Of a stretch of 64,000 nt of DNA, positions 1 to 12,600 are shown piece after piece. Location of the stretch: positions 74,954,177 to 75,018,176 of the forward strand of contig NC_080582.1 of assembly GCF_029962835.1 (NCBI RefSeq). Reading direction: 5' to 3'. Numbering within the stretch: the stretch's first letter is position 1; each line of letters starts with the position of its first letter. Below the pieces are notes generated by a model. It saw only the letters and a list, made by a program, of their open reading frames with translations. It was not told where the DNA came from and made no database searches. The translations under genes and the position numbers were made by a program. Origin of the DNA: Magnolia sinica. Its lineage: Eukaryota > Streptophyta > Magnoliopsida > Magnoliales > Magnoliaceae.

Positions 1-2562
1 GACGGTCCTTTAACTCCATAAATGCTCGCTCACAGGCGTCACTCCAAATAAACTCTGCGCCCTTCCGGGTCAACCTGGTCAACGGGGCTGCAATACGAGA
101 GAAGCCCTCAATGAAACGCCGATAGTAGCCCGCTAAACCAAGGAAACTACGGATCTCGGACGCAGTCGTGGGCTGGTCCCACTGACGCACTGCCTCAACC
201 TTCGAGGGGTCCACTGCGACACCCTCCCTCGTCACCACGTGACCGAGGAACTTCACCTCCTCCTGCCAAAACTCGCACTTCTCCAGCTTCACATACAGCT
301 GGTGTGCGTGGATGGTTTGCAATGTAACCTCCAAATGCAACTCGTGCTCCTCACGGGTCCTCGAATAGATCATAATGTCGTCGATGAAGACTACAACAAA
401 CTGATCGAGATAAGGGTGGAAGACCTCGTTCATCAACTGCATGAACATGGCGCATTGGTCACCGATCAAGGACATGACCAAACTCGAAATGACCATAACG
501 CGTCCGAAAATCCGTCTGAATGTCCTCCTCTCGGACCCGAATCGGATGATAACCGGAAGGCAAGTCAATCTTCGAAAAGAACTGTGCACCCTGCGGTGAT
601 CGAACAAATCATCAATCCTCGGGAGCGGATACTTGTTCTTGATCGTGACCTTGTTGAGCTCGCGGTAATCACGCAGAGCCTCAACGAGCCATCCTTCTTC
701 TTCACGAAGAGTACCGGCGCTCCCCACGGCGAATCGCTCGGACGGATAAAGCCTAACTCACGCAACTCGTCCAAGTTTCCGCAACTCCAATGGTGCCATA
801 CGATATGGGGCCTTTGAAATAGGCGCGATACCATGAGATCAATCGAAACTCGGTGAGTCGACGAGGAGGTAATCCCGGAATCTCCGAAACACATCGGAAA
901 ATCGCAAACCACAGGCAACGGTCGATGCCCACCGCTATGGGCTCCTCTAAGGCACACGACATCAAACAAGACAACGGCTCTCCTCTGGCTCTGGAACTGT
1001 GACGCACCGCGTATACAAAACATGACTGTCCTCGGAGCAATCTAATATGGCGTGATACTCGGCAAGCCAATCCATGCCCGAGTGATGACATCGAACTCGG
1101 ACATGGGCAAAGCAAAAGGTCGGCATGCAAAAACATATCCCCAACCGGGCAAGACAAGCAAAATCGGCCCAACACTCCAGTCTTCCCCAAGGCGTCGATA
1201 CTGATCAACCCTCACGAGCAGACTCCAACGGTAAACCATCGATCGGCAAAAACTCTCGGCCACGAAAGAATGCGATGCACCAATAATCAAACAACACACG
1301 TGCAATGCATGCAGATACAGAAGTATACCCTCACGACTCCTCCGAAGGAGATCCTGGTGGGCCGCATAGAATCGAGCTCGAGCCGGGCCGGGAGGTGCTG
1401 TCCCCTACGAGCGTGCCGCTGCTGCTGCCGAGGCGGTCGAAATCGCCGCCTCGCTGCGCGCCTCGAGTGCCGATCCGAGGTGGTCTCGGTGGTGGAGGCC
1501 GCTGCCGCCCGTGGGGGCCTCTCGCCGCTGTGGGGGTCTCGCCTGCCGCGGTGGTGAGGCTGCTGTGGACCTCTCTCTGCTGGGACGAGGACACTCCCAC
1601 ATACGGTGTCTGTCGCACCGCACCTAAAATAAGTGCGAGAACCGTCTCGGAGGTGGTGGAGGTGCTGGGGTCTGGTGCTCGAAAGGTCGGGCGACTGTGC
1701 GCCTCTGCGGTGGTCGACCCTGCTGGGTATTCAAAAGGAGCCTGCCTCTTCTGGCCTCTCCTCTGACCGCGATCAGACTGAGAACTATCCCACTCAGCCT
1801 CAAAAATCTGGGCCTTCCGCACCACTTCCTCGAAGGTCGGGAGCTCATGCCCAATAACAAGGCCTCGAAGACCGTAACGTAAGCTGCCCTCAAATCAGCG
1901 GGCTCTCCGCTCCTCATCATCCACTAAGTATGGTGCAAATCTGAACAGTGCTACAAAATGAGCGGCATACTGAGCCACTGTCATATCGACCTGCACCAAG
2001 CCTCAAACTCCAATACTCGTTGTCGCCGGATGTTATCAGGAAAATACTGTCGGTTAAACCGATCCACAAAATCCACCCAGGTCCATACAAAATCAGCGCC
2101 TGCTGCTCGGGAGACTGACGCTCACCAGTGCTCAGCCTCACCATGAAGGAGAGATACGGCTAATCGGACTCGCCGCTCAGTCGCGCATCTCATCGTCTCA
2201 AATATCTTCTCTACGTCGGTGCGCCATCTCTCAGCTACGGTCGGGTCTGGCTCACCTTGGAAATGCGGGGATCGAGGCGTCGGAACTCTCGAAGGAGGGC
2301 ACTCGAGCGCTCTGCTCTGCTGTGCCGAGAAACGATCGGGGCTCGCTCGCCTCGAAGTGCGGCGTCACACTGCGGCAGATCTGTTGTAATCGGGAAGCAC
2401 TCACGGATACGGTCGGCTCCGCACTAGTCTCTGGTGGAGGAACTGCACCCATGGGCCGCATGAATCCCTGGCAGATGGGTGGCATCCTCAGGCGGGGCGT
2501 AGGGATCTCGGGTGGAGGAGCAGGATCGTAGGTGGTAGTGCGGGAGCCGCAGGAGGTGGAGC
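1..2562 (-). pseudogene. Ty3/gypsy retrotransposon gag-pol remnant (Tekay-like chromovirus type)
   Basis: Internal region of an LTR retrotransposon read on the minus strand and cut by the left window edge. From high to low coordinates it shows: a gag stretch near 2170-2300 (LREFRRLDP, then a frame-broken match to the capsid region); a degraded zinc knuckle near 1590-1620 (RCDRHRMWECP); and reverse transcriptase from about 770 down. The RT part includes [17 protein letters not shown] near 660-730 and the catalytic FIDDIM (YxDD box variant) near 370-390. It runs on into KCEFWQEEVKFLGHVV and the GLAGYYRRFIEGFS block that leads into RNase H. About 1-475 reads open, but several frameshifts and stops break the upstream part, so no complete polyprotein is encoded. 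Integrase and the other LTR would lie left of the window. The Tekay assignment rests on the long LTR and gag style and is inferred. Confidence 0.85.
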
Positions 2563-2747
2563 GGAGTCGATCGGGTCACTCTCTGGGCGGCATATCCTAC
2601 GGGAAAGAGCGAAGGTGCCTATCAACTTTGAAAACTCTCGGAGGCACACTCGTTAAAGGTCGGTAATAAAGATCGCTAGGTTATCCGAACTTAGGACTTA
2701 AATCATTCATAGCGGACATGTAATGTTGTTTTGGTTATTCCCGAGTT

Positions 2748-2765
2748 ATGCTCGATACCAACTTC
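2748..2765 (-). other. Primer-binding site of the minus-strand gypsy element
   Basis: Directly after the LTR end, the minus strand reads TTGGTATCGAGC. This matches the initiator-tRNA-Met primer-binding site TTGGTATCAGAGC except for one missing A. Its position next to the LTR terminus GGCGTGACA fixes both the element's orientation and the LTR boundary. Confidence 0.75.
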
Positions 2766-4169
2766 TGTCACGCCAAACTCGCAAACCGGGCTCATAAAAT
2801 TTTCGATCGCCGAATCGGCGCCGACCTCCGTAGAACCCCATTCTCGGCTCCCGCCCCCATTCGCTATGTTCCGATCCTGGGATGCTACAAGGAGGATTTT
2901 CAACATCGTTTGATTCGTAATAAGCATAACCAAAGGCATAACCCACAAACAACAACCAAAAACTCCATCACATTTCCACTATAATCAAAAACTTTACAAG
3001 TACAATGAGCATAAGGGAAATACAATGAAGATAGACCAAAACTCCAAAAGAAGATCACCCACGCGTCCAGCGCTGCTGCGATCCAACGTCACCTGCACGC
3101 AACGGTCGTGCATAAGCTTATAGAAAGCTTAGAGGGTGGTGAAAATGTATGCTCAAGGTGATAATGTAGTCATGCAGTATCAGAGTAATGCGGAACATGC
3201 TGATGAATGCTAAGAATCCCATTAGCCGTACCAAGGCCATGCGGTGCAAAGAATGATGTCGGCCATACCAAGGCCATGCAATGCAAATGCAAGTCAAGCA
3301 TACAAATCCTCATCTAAGTCCACATGTCAATACGGCTCAAATCGGGAATATCACTGGGGTCTAGTACACTCCAAGCCGATTGCCGCCCCATCGCGCGCAA
3401 TAAGGTGAGTGGAAAAGACCTCACTATCCGCCTGCCAATATCGGGCTCGGCTCGTCGATAGCGGACCCATTCCTCGAGCTGGTCAGACTCGGCCTAGCAT
3501 TGCCCCCTACTCTCGGGCGGGTAAGGCCGCACCCCCATCCAACCGACCACGACACGGTGAAAAGCGCAACCGTCTGGTAATCGGCAGTCAGCGCTCAAGC
3601 AAACACACGGTCAAGACGTTGGAGCAACCACCAGGTACCATAAGGGTTTAGGGACTATCACCCAGGGAAATCTATCGCACCCCATGTAAAACAAGATTTT
3701 CGGTATCCAATCCCGCCAACCACGATGCGTGTGGAGGCTATGGCCCCGATGTCGCTAGGGCGTAGAATAACCATATCACACAATGCAAATGCATGAATCA
3801 CACTATCCGGTCATACAACGAATCCTGCGCGTATCGTGCGCTCATGTAGGGCAACACCCCGTACGGAGCCCCTAAACAATCCGCCCGAAGGCATATGCTA
3901 TGATCACCATTTCTCATATCAAGCATACGTATGATGCATATGATCATGAATCATGGGATTAAACATGTTATATGGGATGGGTGATATTCATAATGGAGGC
4001 GGGCCTAGACGGCCTACACATTACACATATGGGCCTAACAATGGGCCCTCGGGAAAGGCATAATGCGGTCATTGAACCAACACTATGCTTACAATGTGGA
4101 CGTCAAACCAACATTGCTCCCAAGGCATAGCCCTGATGTAAACATCATTACATAAATCACGTTGGGACT

Positions 4170-4560
4170 GCACATCTCATTGGGCCTTCAATATATCAAA
4201 TGGGCCGTATCATATGGGCCTCATGTTCATCAAGTGAGCCACATCAATGGGCCACACCAGTGGGCCTTATATGCATTGCAATGGGCTATAACCCGTGGGC
4301 CTTAGAGTGCATCAAATGGGCCTAATCACGTGGGCCTTATGTGTATCAAATGGGCCTCGCCAATTGGGCCCCATATGCACATCAAATGGGCCTCAACTTA
4401 TAGGTCCTAGTACATCTTGACGGGCCTTACCCCATGGGCCCCTATCACATCAAATGGGCCTCGACCCATGAGCCCAAAACACACCAAATGGGCCTCGACC
4501 CATGAGCCTTACATGTAATCAAAGTGGGCCTCAATCACGGGCCAAAAATAATTGAGATGG
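4170..4560. repeat. Degenerate GGGCC-rich tandem array inside the LTR
   Basis: The motif CATCAAATGGGCCT alternates with variants of CACCCATGGGCCTTA roughly every 15-40 bp. About 18 GGGCC cores fall within 390 bp. Units are diverged, so the array is old or evolving under a motif constraint. Confidence 0.7.
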
Positions 4561-4584
4561 GCCTCCCTTCATCATTATAGTAAA

Positions 4585-4696
4585 TATAATATAATATATA
4601 ATATATATGTAGTGCATATAATATTATATATAATATTTTATATACATATAAATATACATATATATGTATATATATACATATATATATATATATCTA

Positions 4697-4730
<34 letters not shown>

Positions 4731-4755
4731 CACACACGCACGCACGCACACACAC
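4585..4755. repeat. (TA)n and (CA)n microsatellite cluster
   Basis: A run of TA/TATATG dinucleotides passes into CACACGCACGCACACAC. The segment just after it (to about 4790) resembles the inverted 3' half of the SINE at 57501, so a SINE tail may have seeded the microsatellite. Confidence 0.75.
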
Positions 4756-6826
4756 CTCCACACACCCACGCCTTAGTGGAATTTCACCACCTACATCACC
4801 GTGAGCTCCACCGTCCAGGCGGACGGTGGAGATAAAACACTTACATCACTGTGGGCTCCATGTGGGGCCCACCATAATGTTTATATTTCATCCAACCCAT
4901 TGATATTGACCCGCGGGCCCAAAAGAATTGGGAGAACAAATTTCGGCCGGATCCAAAACTTCTGTGGCCTAGAGCAGTGGTTTCAATGGTAGACGCTCAA
5001 CCTCACTTTTCTTTCGTGTGGGCCACCTAAGTTTCGGATTAAGTTGATATTTTGAGTGGGCCCTCTTCAGGGAGGGGCCCACCTCATGAACGGGTTGGAT
5101 GACATGCAAACATCAAGGTGGGGCCCACGGCTACGGCCATGGGTGGCTGACGCGTCCGTCCGCGGACCTCATTGTCTGGAAGAATTAGCAAAAGTTAGAG
5201 GCCGATTTTATTTTTTTTTTTTTTTTTGTTTTCAGAGAGAGATTCACCGGTGGGGCCCACGTCCGATAATCCACTCCGTCCAATGGCCCCCATGGCTCCC
5301 GACAAGCAAAACAAGCCCAATATTGGGCATATTTCGATGTCTGAAGCAATAGGGGATGTTTCGATGGCGAGAGCATTTGTTATGTTATGGCCCGCCTAAG
5401 AGATCGGTCCATCTTTCTGGCTCAACGCCTAAAATAGTCTTGAAAAAGGAATGGACGGCATGGATTTAATACATACATCAAGGTGGAGCCTACCCTAACG
5501 GGTCACCCCAAAACCTTGGAAAAGTTGACATTTGTGTTTTCTTTCCAGTAACGTCCAGCGTCCCTGGACGCTGGACCTTCCATTTAGCTAGGAGGTGGGC
5601 CTGCTTAGGTGGGCCACCAAGGGATGGATGGCAGGGTACTACACATATAAAGTGGGCCCCACTTTTAAATGGTTTGGTTAAGGTACCTACCTCATGGTGG
5701 GGTCCATTCAAGTGGGCCACACAACCTCATCATCATAACAACAAAATAAAATAAAATAAAATAAATAAATAAAAAAGAAATAAAATAAAGAGGGAGAGAG
5801 ATAGAGAGTGGGACCGTGTGATGGAGGGACCCCGGCACTATGGGCCCTCCCTTGCACTAAATCATACATCAAGTGGGTCCCATTACACATGGGCCTATAA
5901 AAATTAGATCCAACGGTGGAGATCCCTTCTCCACTAAATTAAATGGTCTAGATGACCCTAAGCATACAAGGAAATAAACATCATGATGGGGTCCATGGAG
6001 AATGGCCCCATCATGGAATGATCATGATGATCCAAGTGGGCCATCGGCCACATCTTAGGGTCCAAAGTGAGATCCAAACCATTGATCGGTTGGCCTCACT
6101 TGGCCCAACTTAAAAGCATCAAAATCTATCCTATCCAAACACCCACCGCTTGATCTTCTTGCTCCCTTGGCTTCCTTAGCTCCTTGAGCTCCTCTTTGAT
6201 GGAGGAAGATGAGAAATGGATGGTTGAGATGAGAGATGAAGGGGTGGGAAAGGTGGACCTCACAAAGGAAGTTTTCTCACCATGGGAGGACCATACGTAT
6301 GGGACTTGCTATGGGAGAGTTTGAATGAGAGAGAGACTTGTAAGGGAGAGAGAGAGAGGGAGTGAGATGGGTGATGGAGTGATGGGGGATGGTTTGGGTT
6401 GAAAATTGTAAAAAGGTGTATGGTTGTTGTTGAAATTTGGAAAAGAGGAGTGGTGAGGTGGAAAGAATGGTGGACTTTTGAAAAAGGTGGAGATGGGTTA
6501 ATGTACTTGAGGTATGGGATGCTTTAATGGTTGATTGATGGGACTAATAGTAGAGATTCCCTCGAAATCCGCAACGCGCGGTGTTTCTTCGGAATAAACG
6601 CTGATCGGCATCTTCTTACCTAGGTATCGGTTCGGTGCGCAAGTCACGGCATTGGAACCGCGGCGACGACGCGGTCGCTATGATATAACTTTCGGACGAC
6701 GTCGGTGCGCGGGACCTGGCTTAGGATCGTGCGCAGACACCGAATACGGTGCGAAGGTTGCCGGAATTTGACCGGAAGGACCGCGGAAGCTAACGGAACA
6801 GTACGGACTAGGACACGGGTCTTACA

Positions 6827-8044
6827 GATGGTCAGGCAATGATGCTAGATGAGTCCCATGAGTGGAAACCCACTCCAAAACTCTACCCATGCAACGGAAA
6901 GAGTTGTTGACGTTGGAGCTTTCCACGCTGTGGCCCACTTGAGATGAGTATCAACTTTATTTTTTGTTTCAAAGGTTAAACTAGTGTGGAGAATCGGATG
7001 GACGGCTTGGATGAAACATATGTATCATGTTGGGACCCACGAGTGGAGGGCCCACCCTTCCGCTGTAACTCCCAGGGTGGAATTTGAAAAATCTAGGAGA
7101 GGGATAGGAAAATCCCACGGTTTAGGCGCGAAACTCAAAATAATTTTCATCCAGGTATTTGGCGTTCTTCCAAACATGCCAACACCATCTATCAGATGGA
7201 ATTGTGAATACAATTAATCCCATCTGACACCATCTAATATGTCTGGCCAAACAGGCCCTTAGGTGCTAATTGGACATTTATCCTATGATTCATGTAAAAC
7301 CTCTCTCTAGTCTCTTTTAGATAGGAACTCCTTAATAACTGCAAGCATATCAAAATCAACCCAGCTTTAAAACCAGATGGCAGCATTAATCGAACCGTTG
7401 TCCATATAAATGTTGTCATCATGGACCATACCCAAATAAATAACTTTGATAACAGTATCAAAGATGGACCATTAATAAATGACATCAAAATCAATCACTT
7501 TTAGTAATAAAGAATGCATTTAATGTACTCTTCTTCTTATTTCAAAAATATCATTGCATATTTATTTGTATTATTTGTAATATTTATATAGTTTTTTTTG
7601 TGGGAATTGGGGCCCACTGATTTTGTATCGTGAACTATGGACTTGAAACAGCCATACACGTAGTGGTATGGTCAATAGCAAAGTTTCTTCCCGTGATATG
7701 AGTTATGACCCGTCGATCACTTATATACTGGTTAATCAACAAAAGTTCACCGCTCTCAAAGAATTTTGCAATATAAGATTGTTTTTGGGATTAATTTTCA
7801 GTTTTAAGTCAAAATGAATTATTTTTAATAACTTACAATTTTGTTGTTTCTATCCATTTAGGATTTTAATATATTAAGAGGTGTTTGATTTTTCATTTAC
7901 CAGTGTAAGTTATGGTAAGTAAATAATGATTCTTTATTCATGTATTCACAGCAATAGTCCTAAAGTTGATGTTGACAGGAGCTTGTCTGCAAAGCTTCTT
8001 ATTCCATAGATTACATAGGGTACAATTTCTCTGTATAAAAGTTG
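6827..8044. other. Intergenic DNA, no gene recognised
   Basis: No coding region, RNA gene or intact mobile element could be recognised. Short phrases typical of the dispersed GTGGGCCCAC repeats occur near 6930-7060. The rest is AT-rich. Confidence 0.5.
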
Positions 8045-8240
8045 TGGGTCCTACCGTGCTGTATGTATCTTATTCATGCAATTTATCCTTTCTACCGGCT
8101 CATTTTAAGGCATGAGCCCAAAAATAAGGCCAATTTAAAGCTCAAGTGGACCACACTATAGGAAATGGTGGGAATTGAACACCCAACATTGAAAACTATC
8201 TGGGACCACAAAAGTTTTAAATAAAGCTTATACTTGTGTG
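8045..8240. mobile_element. Foldback MITE copy, left part only
   Basis: Carries the family's left arm (GGGTCCTACCGTG, then a weak CCATCC-type block), then CTCATTTTAAGGCATGAGCCC and AAGTGGACCACAC. It stops after CTGGGACCACAAAAGTTTTAAAT, so the right arm is missing. Confidence 0.6.
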
Positions 8241-9837
8241 TGTGTGAGTAGGTTTGAAAAACAGATCTTAGAGTGTCTAGGGTTGGGCAGGTGGGTCTCT
8301 TAATGCCTTCTTTTTCTTTTGCTCGCTATCATTTTTAAAAAAGTTATTTAACAGAGACTTGTCATGGTAAGGAAGAAGGGGGAATGAGTTTTGTTATGCC
8401 GGCTATCTTTTGGAAACAGATAGTTCACAATGCTCAATCTATTGCATAGTCAACTCATGTTTCCACTCCATTTTTATTATGAAGATGTATCACGTCAGTA
8501 TCCATTCCTCAAACCGAATCATGCCAACATCATGGAAGTTCCTGAATCATGTGAAATAAGAGTAGTACCCTTCTTTTGGGTCCGCGTGATCTTATGAACA
8601 TGTTAGATGATTAGATACACATCCGGGATGTGGGCCTTAGAAATGTTCCAATTTTGAACCGAGAGATGTCATTAACCTCTTTATTTCATTATTTTGTGTG
8701 GTTTGGTTAATTCATTTAAGCTTGCAATCTGCCTGATTTTTTTGCTCATTCCACAAAAGTAGACAGTAAAACAGATGGACAGTGTGGATCACATGCATAC
8801 ATCACTATAGGACCCACAAATTTCAACATTATCGATCTCTCTTCGATTTCATATCATTTTCGAGGCATTATTAACTATTTATTCCTATTTATAAATGTAA
8901 TTGAAAAAATAAATACTTTATTAGTCTTATTTAAGGCCACTCCCTTTAATAGAATGGTTTAATATCTTTCTATTTTTATTTAGTAAATTTACCAATAAAA
9001 AGAATCCGCGTTGTACTGTGAAGCATTCGTGGTTGGTTGCAACTCTATCATATACTAGCCGTATGGCCGGTGAATCTGGACCACCCAGTCTAGTGGGAAC
9101 TACTATGGACGTCCAATGATACAAAGACTACTTTGACAGAGTGGCAATGTCATTGGTTGATGGAGTCTTCCTTTGGCAGTTTTATATTTTCACCTTCCAT
9201 CTTCAAGATCACAAATCAAAGGCTAATTTCTTCCATCTTTTGTGGTTTTTCAACCGAGCATCATTGACAGAATGACCAATTAGATGGATGGTCCAAAGTC
9301 ACCAATTCCATACAGCCACATGCACCACAAAACGGCAACGAACCTGCGGAACGCATCAGAGTGGGACTTGTTTTCTCTCTCTCTCAGAAAGAGGAGTTAT
9401 ATGATACTCAGGCAATGTATGATGATTAATGCACAGGCACTCAGATATTGTACACGTGGCATACATTAATTCAAATTAAACGGACTAAATTGTGTGATCA
9501 ACTGCCTTTGAGTTACAATGTGAAGGTCAGAATGAATGAACAATGATAGCCTCAGATTAATGGACACTTGTTTGTGGAAATAGGACCGTTGGATATTTTT
9601 CATTTTTAGCCGTCCAATAAATGTATACCAATCCACCAGTCAGATAATTCAATAAAATTAATTTTATGTTATGATATATATGAACTGGGAAGGATATTTT
9701 ATTTGACTTTCTTGCCAGCTACGTTATTTTTAAAGTACCTGATTATCATCCATCACAGTCTACCAGAGCATTGTTATTCTCGAACGCGAATTTTCTTGCA
9801 ACTGTTGTAGGGAGCTAGTGCAACAAAATGCTATGTC
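8241..9837. other. Intergenic DNA with one MITE terminus fragment
   Basis: No gene is recognised. A detached right terminus of the foldback family (GATGGACAGTGTGGATC, CATACATCACTATAGG) lies at about 8770-8818. The remainder is AT-rich and unassigned. Confidence 0.5.
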
Positions 9838-10262
9838 TGCCCACCTTGACGTGCGTGTCAAATCCACTCCGTCCATCATTTGATACAGATCTTGGTGAAG
9901 TGTGAATAAGAAAACAAGACTATATCAAATCTCGTGTGGGCCACACCAAATTGAACAATGGGGATAGGGAGGTCCACCATTGAAACCTTCTGGGGCCTAT
10001 GAAAGGTTTAGATCACTCTAATATTTCTTTTCATCCTTCATCCTGGTGGGACTCACCTTAAGAACGGGTTGGATGGTATAAAAATCATGGTGGGTCCCAT
10101 GAATGTTTCAAATGGTAGGCATCCGTATGCCTACTGTTTCCTGTTGTGTGGCCCAATTTAATATTGGGTTGCTATGATATTTTGGTTCAGATCCTATCAT
10201 GATATTTCTCAAATGATAGACAGAGTGGATGTAACGAAAAAAATCACGATGGGCCCCACAGT
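9838..10262. mobile_element. Foldback MITE copy, full length, core inverted
   Basis: The left arm (CACTCCGTCCATCA) and right arm (AGACAGAGTGGATGT, CACGATGGGCCCCACAG) are inverted repeats. Compared with the copies at 32398 and 34884 the central block runs in the opposite direction: CATCCTTCATCCTGG precedes AACGGGTTGGATGG. Confidence 0.7.
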
Positions 10263-10865
10263 GAATTTTATTGAACGGGCTCCTTACAACAGTTGTAGGG
10301 AATTGGCTTCCTTTATTCTCTGTGCATGAAGTTGCCCTAACCCTAAAAGCTATTCATTCTCCACGTTCGATGATTACGTTGATCTTGGGTGGGCCATCTT
10401 GTCTGCTGTGGTCCCAAAATCTTGTCCCCCAAGCAAGGTGTTTGTGGGCCCAACATACCTATCAAAATAAATACAATTTAAGCAACTATTCAATACCATA
10501 CAACCCACATATCACCTTTTCCTCTACCCACACAACTGGCTTCCTTGTACTATCTATCTTCCATCGAATAAGACTCACATAAGCCTGTACGATTAAGGGT
10601 CCACATCCATCAACGGCTGGAGACATTCTCACAAGGAATGAAGGACTGACTGACATGCAAGTTATGGTCCCCACGCACAATTGGACTATGATTCAACACT
10701 GCCAAACAATTAATTTGACACACGTGGAGTGCCAAGGCCCCGCACGTGCCAGATCCAGACCACTCATCAGGTGGGCCCCACAATGAAAATATCCCCACCC
10801 AAAATTTTACCTATTCCGCTAGCTAATAAAGTGGGCCACACATGTCGTTTCACTAACCCTCTCCA
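10263..10865. other. Intergenic DNA, no gene recognised
   Basis: No coding or RNA gene is seen. It contains scattered 'GTGGGCC' and 'CATCAGGTGGGCCCC' phrases related to the dispersed repeat families, without clear ends. Confidence 0.45.
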
Positions 10866-11004
10866 TTTTTCTTACACATAAATTTTTTTTTTGGGTTAGC
10901 TTGTTAGTATACACCCATGTCAGTACACACTCTCAAGTGTTGAAACGAGGTATCTCCACTCAGTCTGTCAATTGAGCTATGGATCTGGGTGTTTTTCTTA
11001 CACA
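10866..11004 (-). mobile_element. tRNA-derived SINE with perfect 13-bp target duplication
   Basis: Identical copies of TTTTTCTTACACA at 10866-10878 and 10992-11004 flank a 113-bp insert. Read on the minus strand the insert begins CACCCAGATCCATAGCTC. It has an A-box-like segment (ATAGCTCAATTGAC) and a B-box-like segment (CGTTTCAACACTT), and ends in about ten A residues followed by TTTA. Pol III-like boxes, an A tail and a long target duplication define a SINE mobilised by a LINE. The body is short, and I do not recognise the named family. Confidence 0.8.
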
Positions 11005-11796
11005 CATCTACAAGTGGGTCTGTGTGAATTTTAGTGGTGGAGCATGTTCTCACAGGGCCCACCTGTTGAACGGCCTGGATCTCACACAGCTAGATATCAC
11101 TTTTTCGATCTCTAAAAGCCTAAACATAGGATGCACATGATATGATTCTGCCACGTCAGAGTGGAAAGCCAGCTCCCGGGTTAGTTTAAAATCATGCGGG
11201 ATCATAGTCCATCATTAATGAATGGATGGAAGTGGCCACCTTTCCTGATGAGGGTAGTTGGTAGATTTGCTTTCCTTAGGGACCACACATTTTCTTCACC
11301 CTTTATCCTCGACCTGAGCAGATGCCTATATAACAGTTGTTTCTGTTTGTACTGATTGGACCATGGTTCAGCGATCCACACCATTCATCTGTTTGGCCCC
11401 ACTGTTGATTGACCTTGACCCAAAAATCTCCCAGGTTGGAAGATCTTGGACACCTCGTTTTGGGATTTTCTCTGTTGAATGTGGGTGCTGTTGCATCTCT
11501 CTTTTGGAGTGTCTGTTTGCTGGCTACAAATTTAGACTGTTTAATCGTCCGAATGAGGAGATTTTTGGGCCATGTGTATATCCCCTATGGGCCCAACAGA
11601 CCAACGATGTGGATCATTAATCAGTGGGGAAAGTGGGCTCCAGTAGTATAAACTGAAAAGGAGAGTGTGGTCCACATGTACCATACTACGTGATTCCTTT
11701 ATTATTATTATTATTATTACACCTATACGTGGCCCGGGTTCTACGTCGAGGCCGCATCCACCCAAAAGCTGCTTAAGCTTATCCTACGATGCTATG
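11005..11796. other. Intergenic DNA, no gene recognised
   Basis: No gene or complete element is recognised. A short (ATT)n microsatellite lies at 11699-11718. The stretch is rich in the 'GGGCCCACCTG..GAACGG' phrase common to this genome's dispersed repeats. Confidence 0.45.
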
Positions 11797-12229
11797 TGTG
11801 GGGCCCACCATGATGTGGCATAACATCCAGTCCGTCCATCATGTGCCCCTTATGTTTTCCCAGGCACCCAAGAATCAGGAAGATACAAAACTCAGGGGCC
11901 ACACCAGAGGCAACGGTTGGGATGGGGACACATGCCATAAAAAAAACCTTTCAGATGTTGTGTAGGGCGCATATTGTTTTGTTTATGCCATCCAATCCAT
12001 TCAGAAGATTCTCCCCAGCATTTTGAACTGGCATAGCCAAAATGGGGCTATTTCAGACTCATGTGGCCCACACCACAAGATTTTAGAGGTTTTAAGCATG
12101 GTTTCGACAGTATAGCCGACCTAAGTTTTGGGTCAGCCTGATTTTTGGTGATAAGGAGAAACATGAAGGGAAAAACATGATGGACGGAGTGGATGTAATT
12201 TATATGTCACGGTGGGCCCCACACATGGC
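11797..12229. mobile_element. Foldback MITE copy, full length
   Basis: The left terminus GTGGGGCCCACCATGATG and right terminus CACGGTGGGCCCCACAC are inverted repeats, each followed inward by an AGTCCGTCCATCATG or CATGATGGACGGAGT block. The interior holds the GGGGCCACACCAGAGG and TGTGGCCCACACCAC blocks in opposite orientation. Confidence 0.75.
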
Positions 12230-12443
12230 GTTGTAGATGAAGCTTAGCCTACAAAGCTTGTGAAGTGATGCTAGTTCCTCTGTTATTATCATATTCCATA
12301 CCCACATTCTCGATGCTACTTTTTACTTATGTCATACAATGTATGTTCCCCCATCTTTAGTAGGAGACCAAGATTCTCTTTCTCAAATGGCACGTATGGT
12401 TCAAGAATCCACACAATCAAAATAGTGAGGCCCACCGCTTGTA

Positions 12444-12446
<3 letters not shown>

Positions 12447-12489
<43 letters not shown>
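12447..12489. repeat. (CT)n microsatellite
   Basis: An uninterrupted run of about 21 CT dinucleotides. Confidence 0.95.
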
Positions 12490-12494
<5 letters not shown>

Positions 12495-12548
12495 CAACAT
12501 CATGGCACTTGTGGTAGTCATTACCTCACGGCAGTGGATGTTATCTTC

Positions 12549-12600
12549 CCCTTAAAGGGATATCTTAATCCTATCCCTTAAAGAGATATCTTAATCCTAT
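12549..12600. repeat. 26-bp tandem duplication
   Basis: Two adjacent 26-bp units starting CCCTTAAAG and ending TTAATCCTAT differ at one position (GGGATATC versus GAGATATC). Confidence 0.9.

Larger units (their letters stand above)
2766..6826 (-). mobile_element. 4.06 kb long terminal repeat (5' LTR) of the gypsy element
   Basis: Read on the minus strand, the LTR starts TGTAAGACCCGTGTCC at 6826 and ends GGCGTGACA at 2766, so it has the TG...CA ends of LTRs and is followed by a tRNA-Met primer site. At 4,061 bp it is long for a plant gypsy LTR and fits the Tekay/Del group. Inside it are a GGGCC-rich degenerate array (4170-4560), TA and CA microsatellites (4585-4755), and stretches resembling the dispersed GTGGGCCCACC repeats (about 4840-5140 and 5235-5480). 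No coding region is visible. The target duplication cannot be tested because the partner LTR is outside the window. Confidence 0.8.

Noticed and set aside
239..817. Plus-strand open frame of 192 codons
   Set aside because: It lies antisense to recognisable gypsy reverse transcriptase on the minus strand; the GC-rich coding strand leaves its complement open by chance.
4552..4776. 74-codon tyrosine/isoleucine-rich open frame
   Set aside because: Translation of a TA/CA microsatellite inside the LTR.
10866..11004. Functional tRNA gene
   Set aside because: Boxes are only tRNA-like, no cloverleaf could be drawn, and the flanking target duplication and A tail show a SINE.
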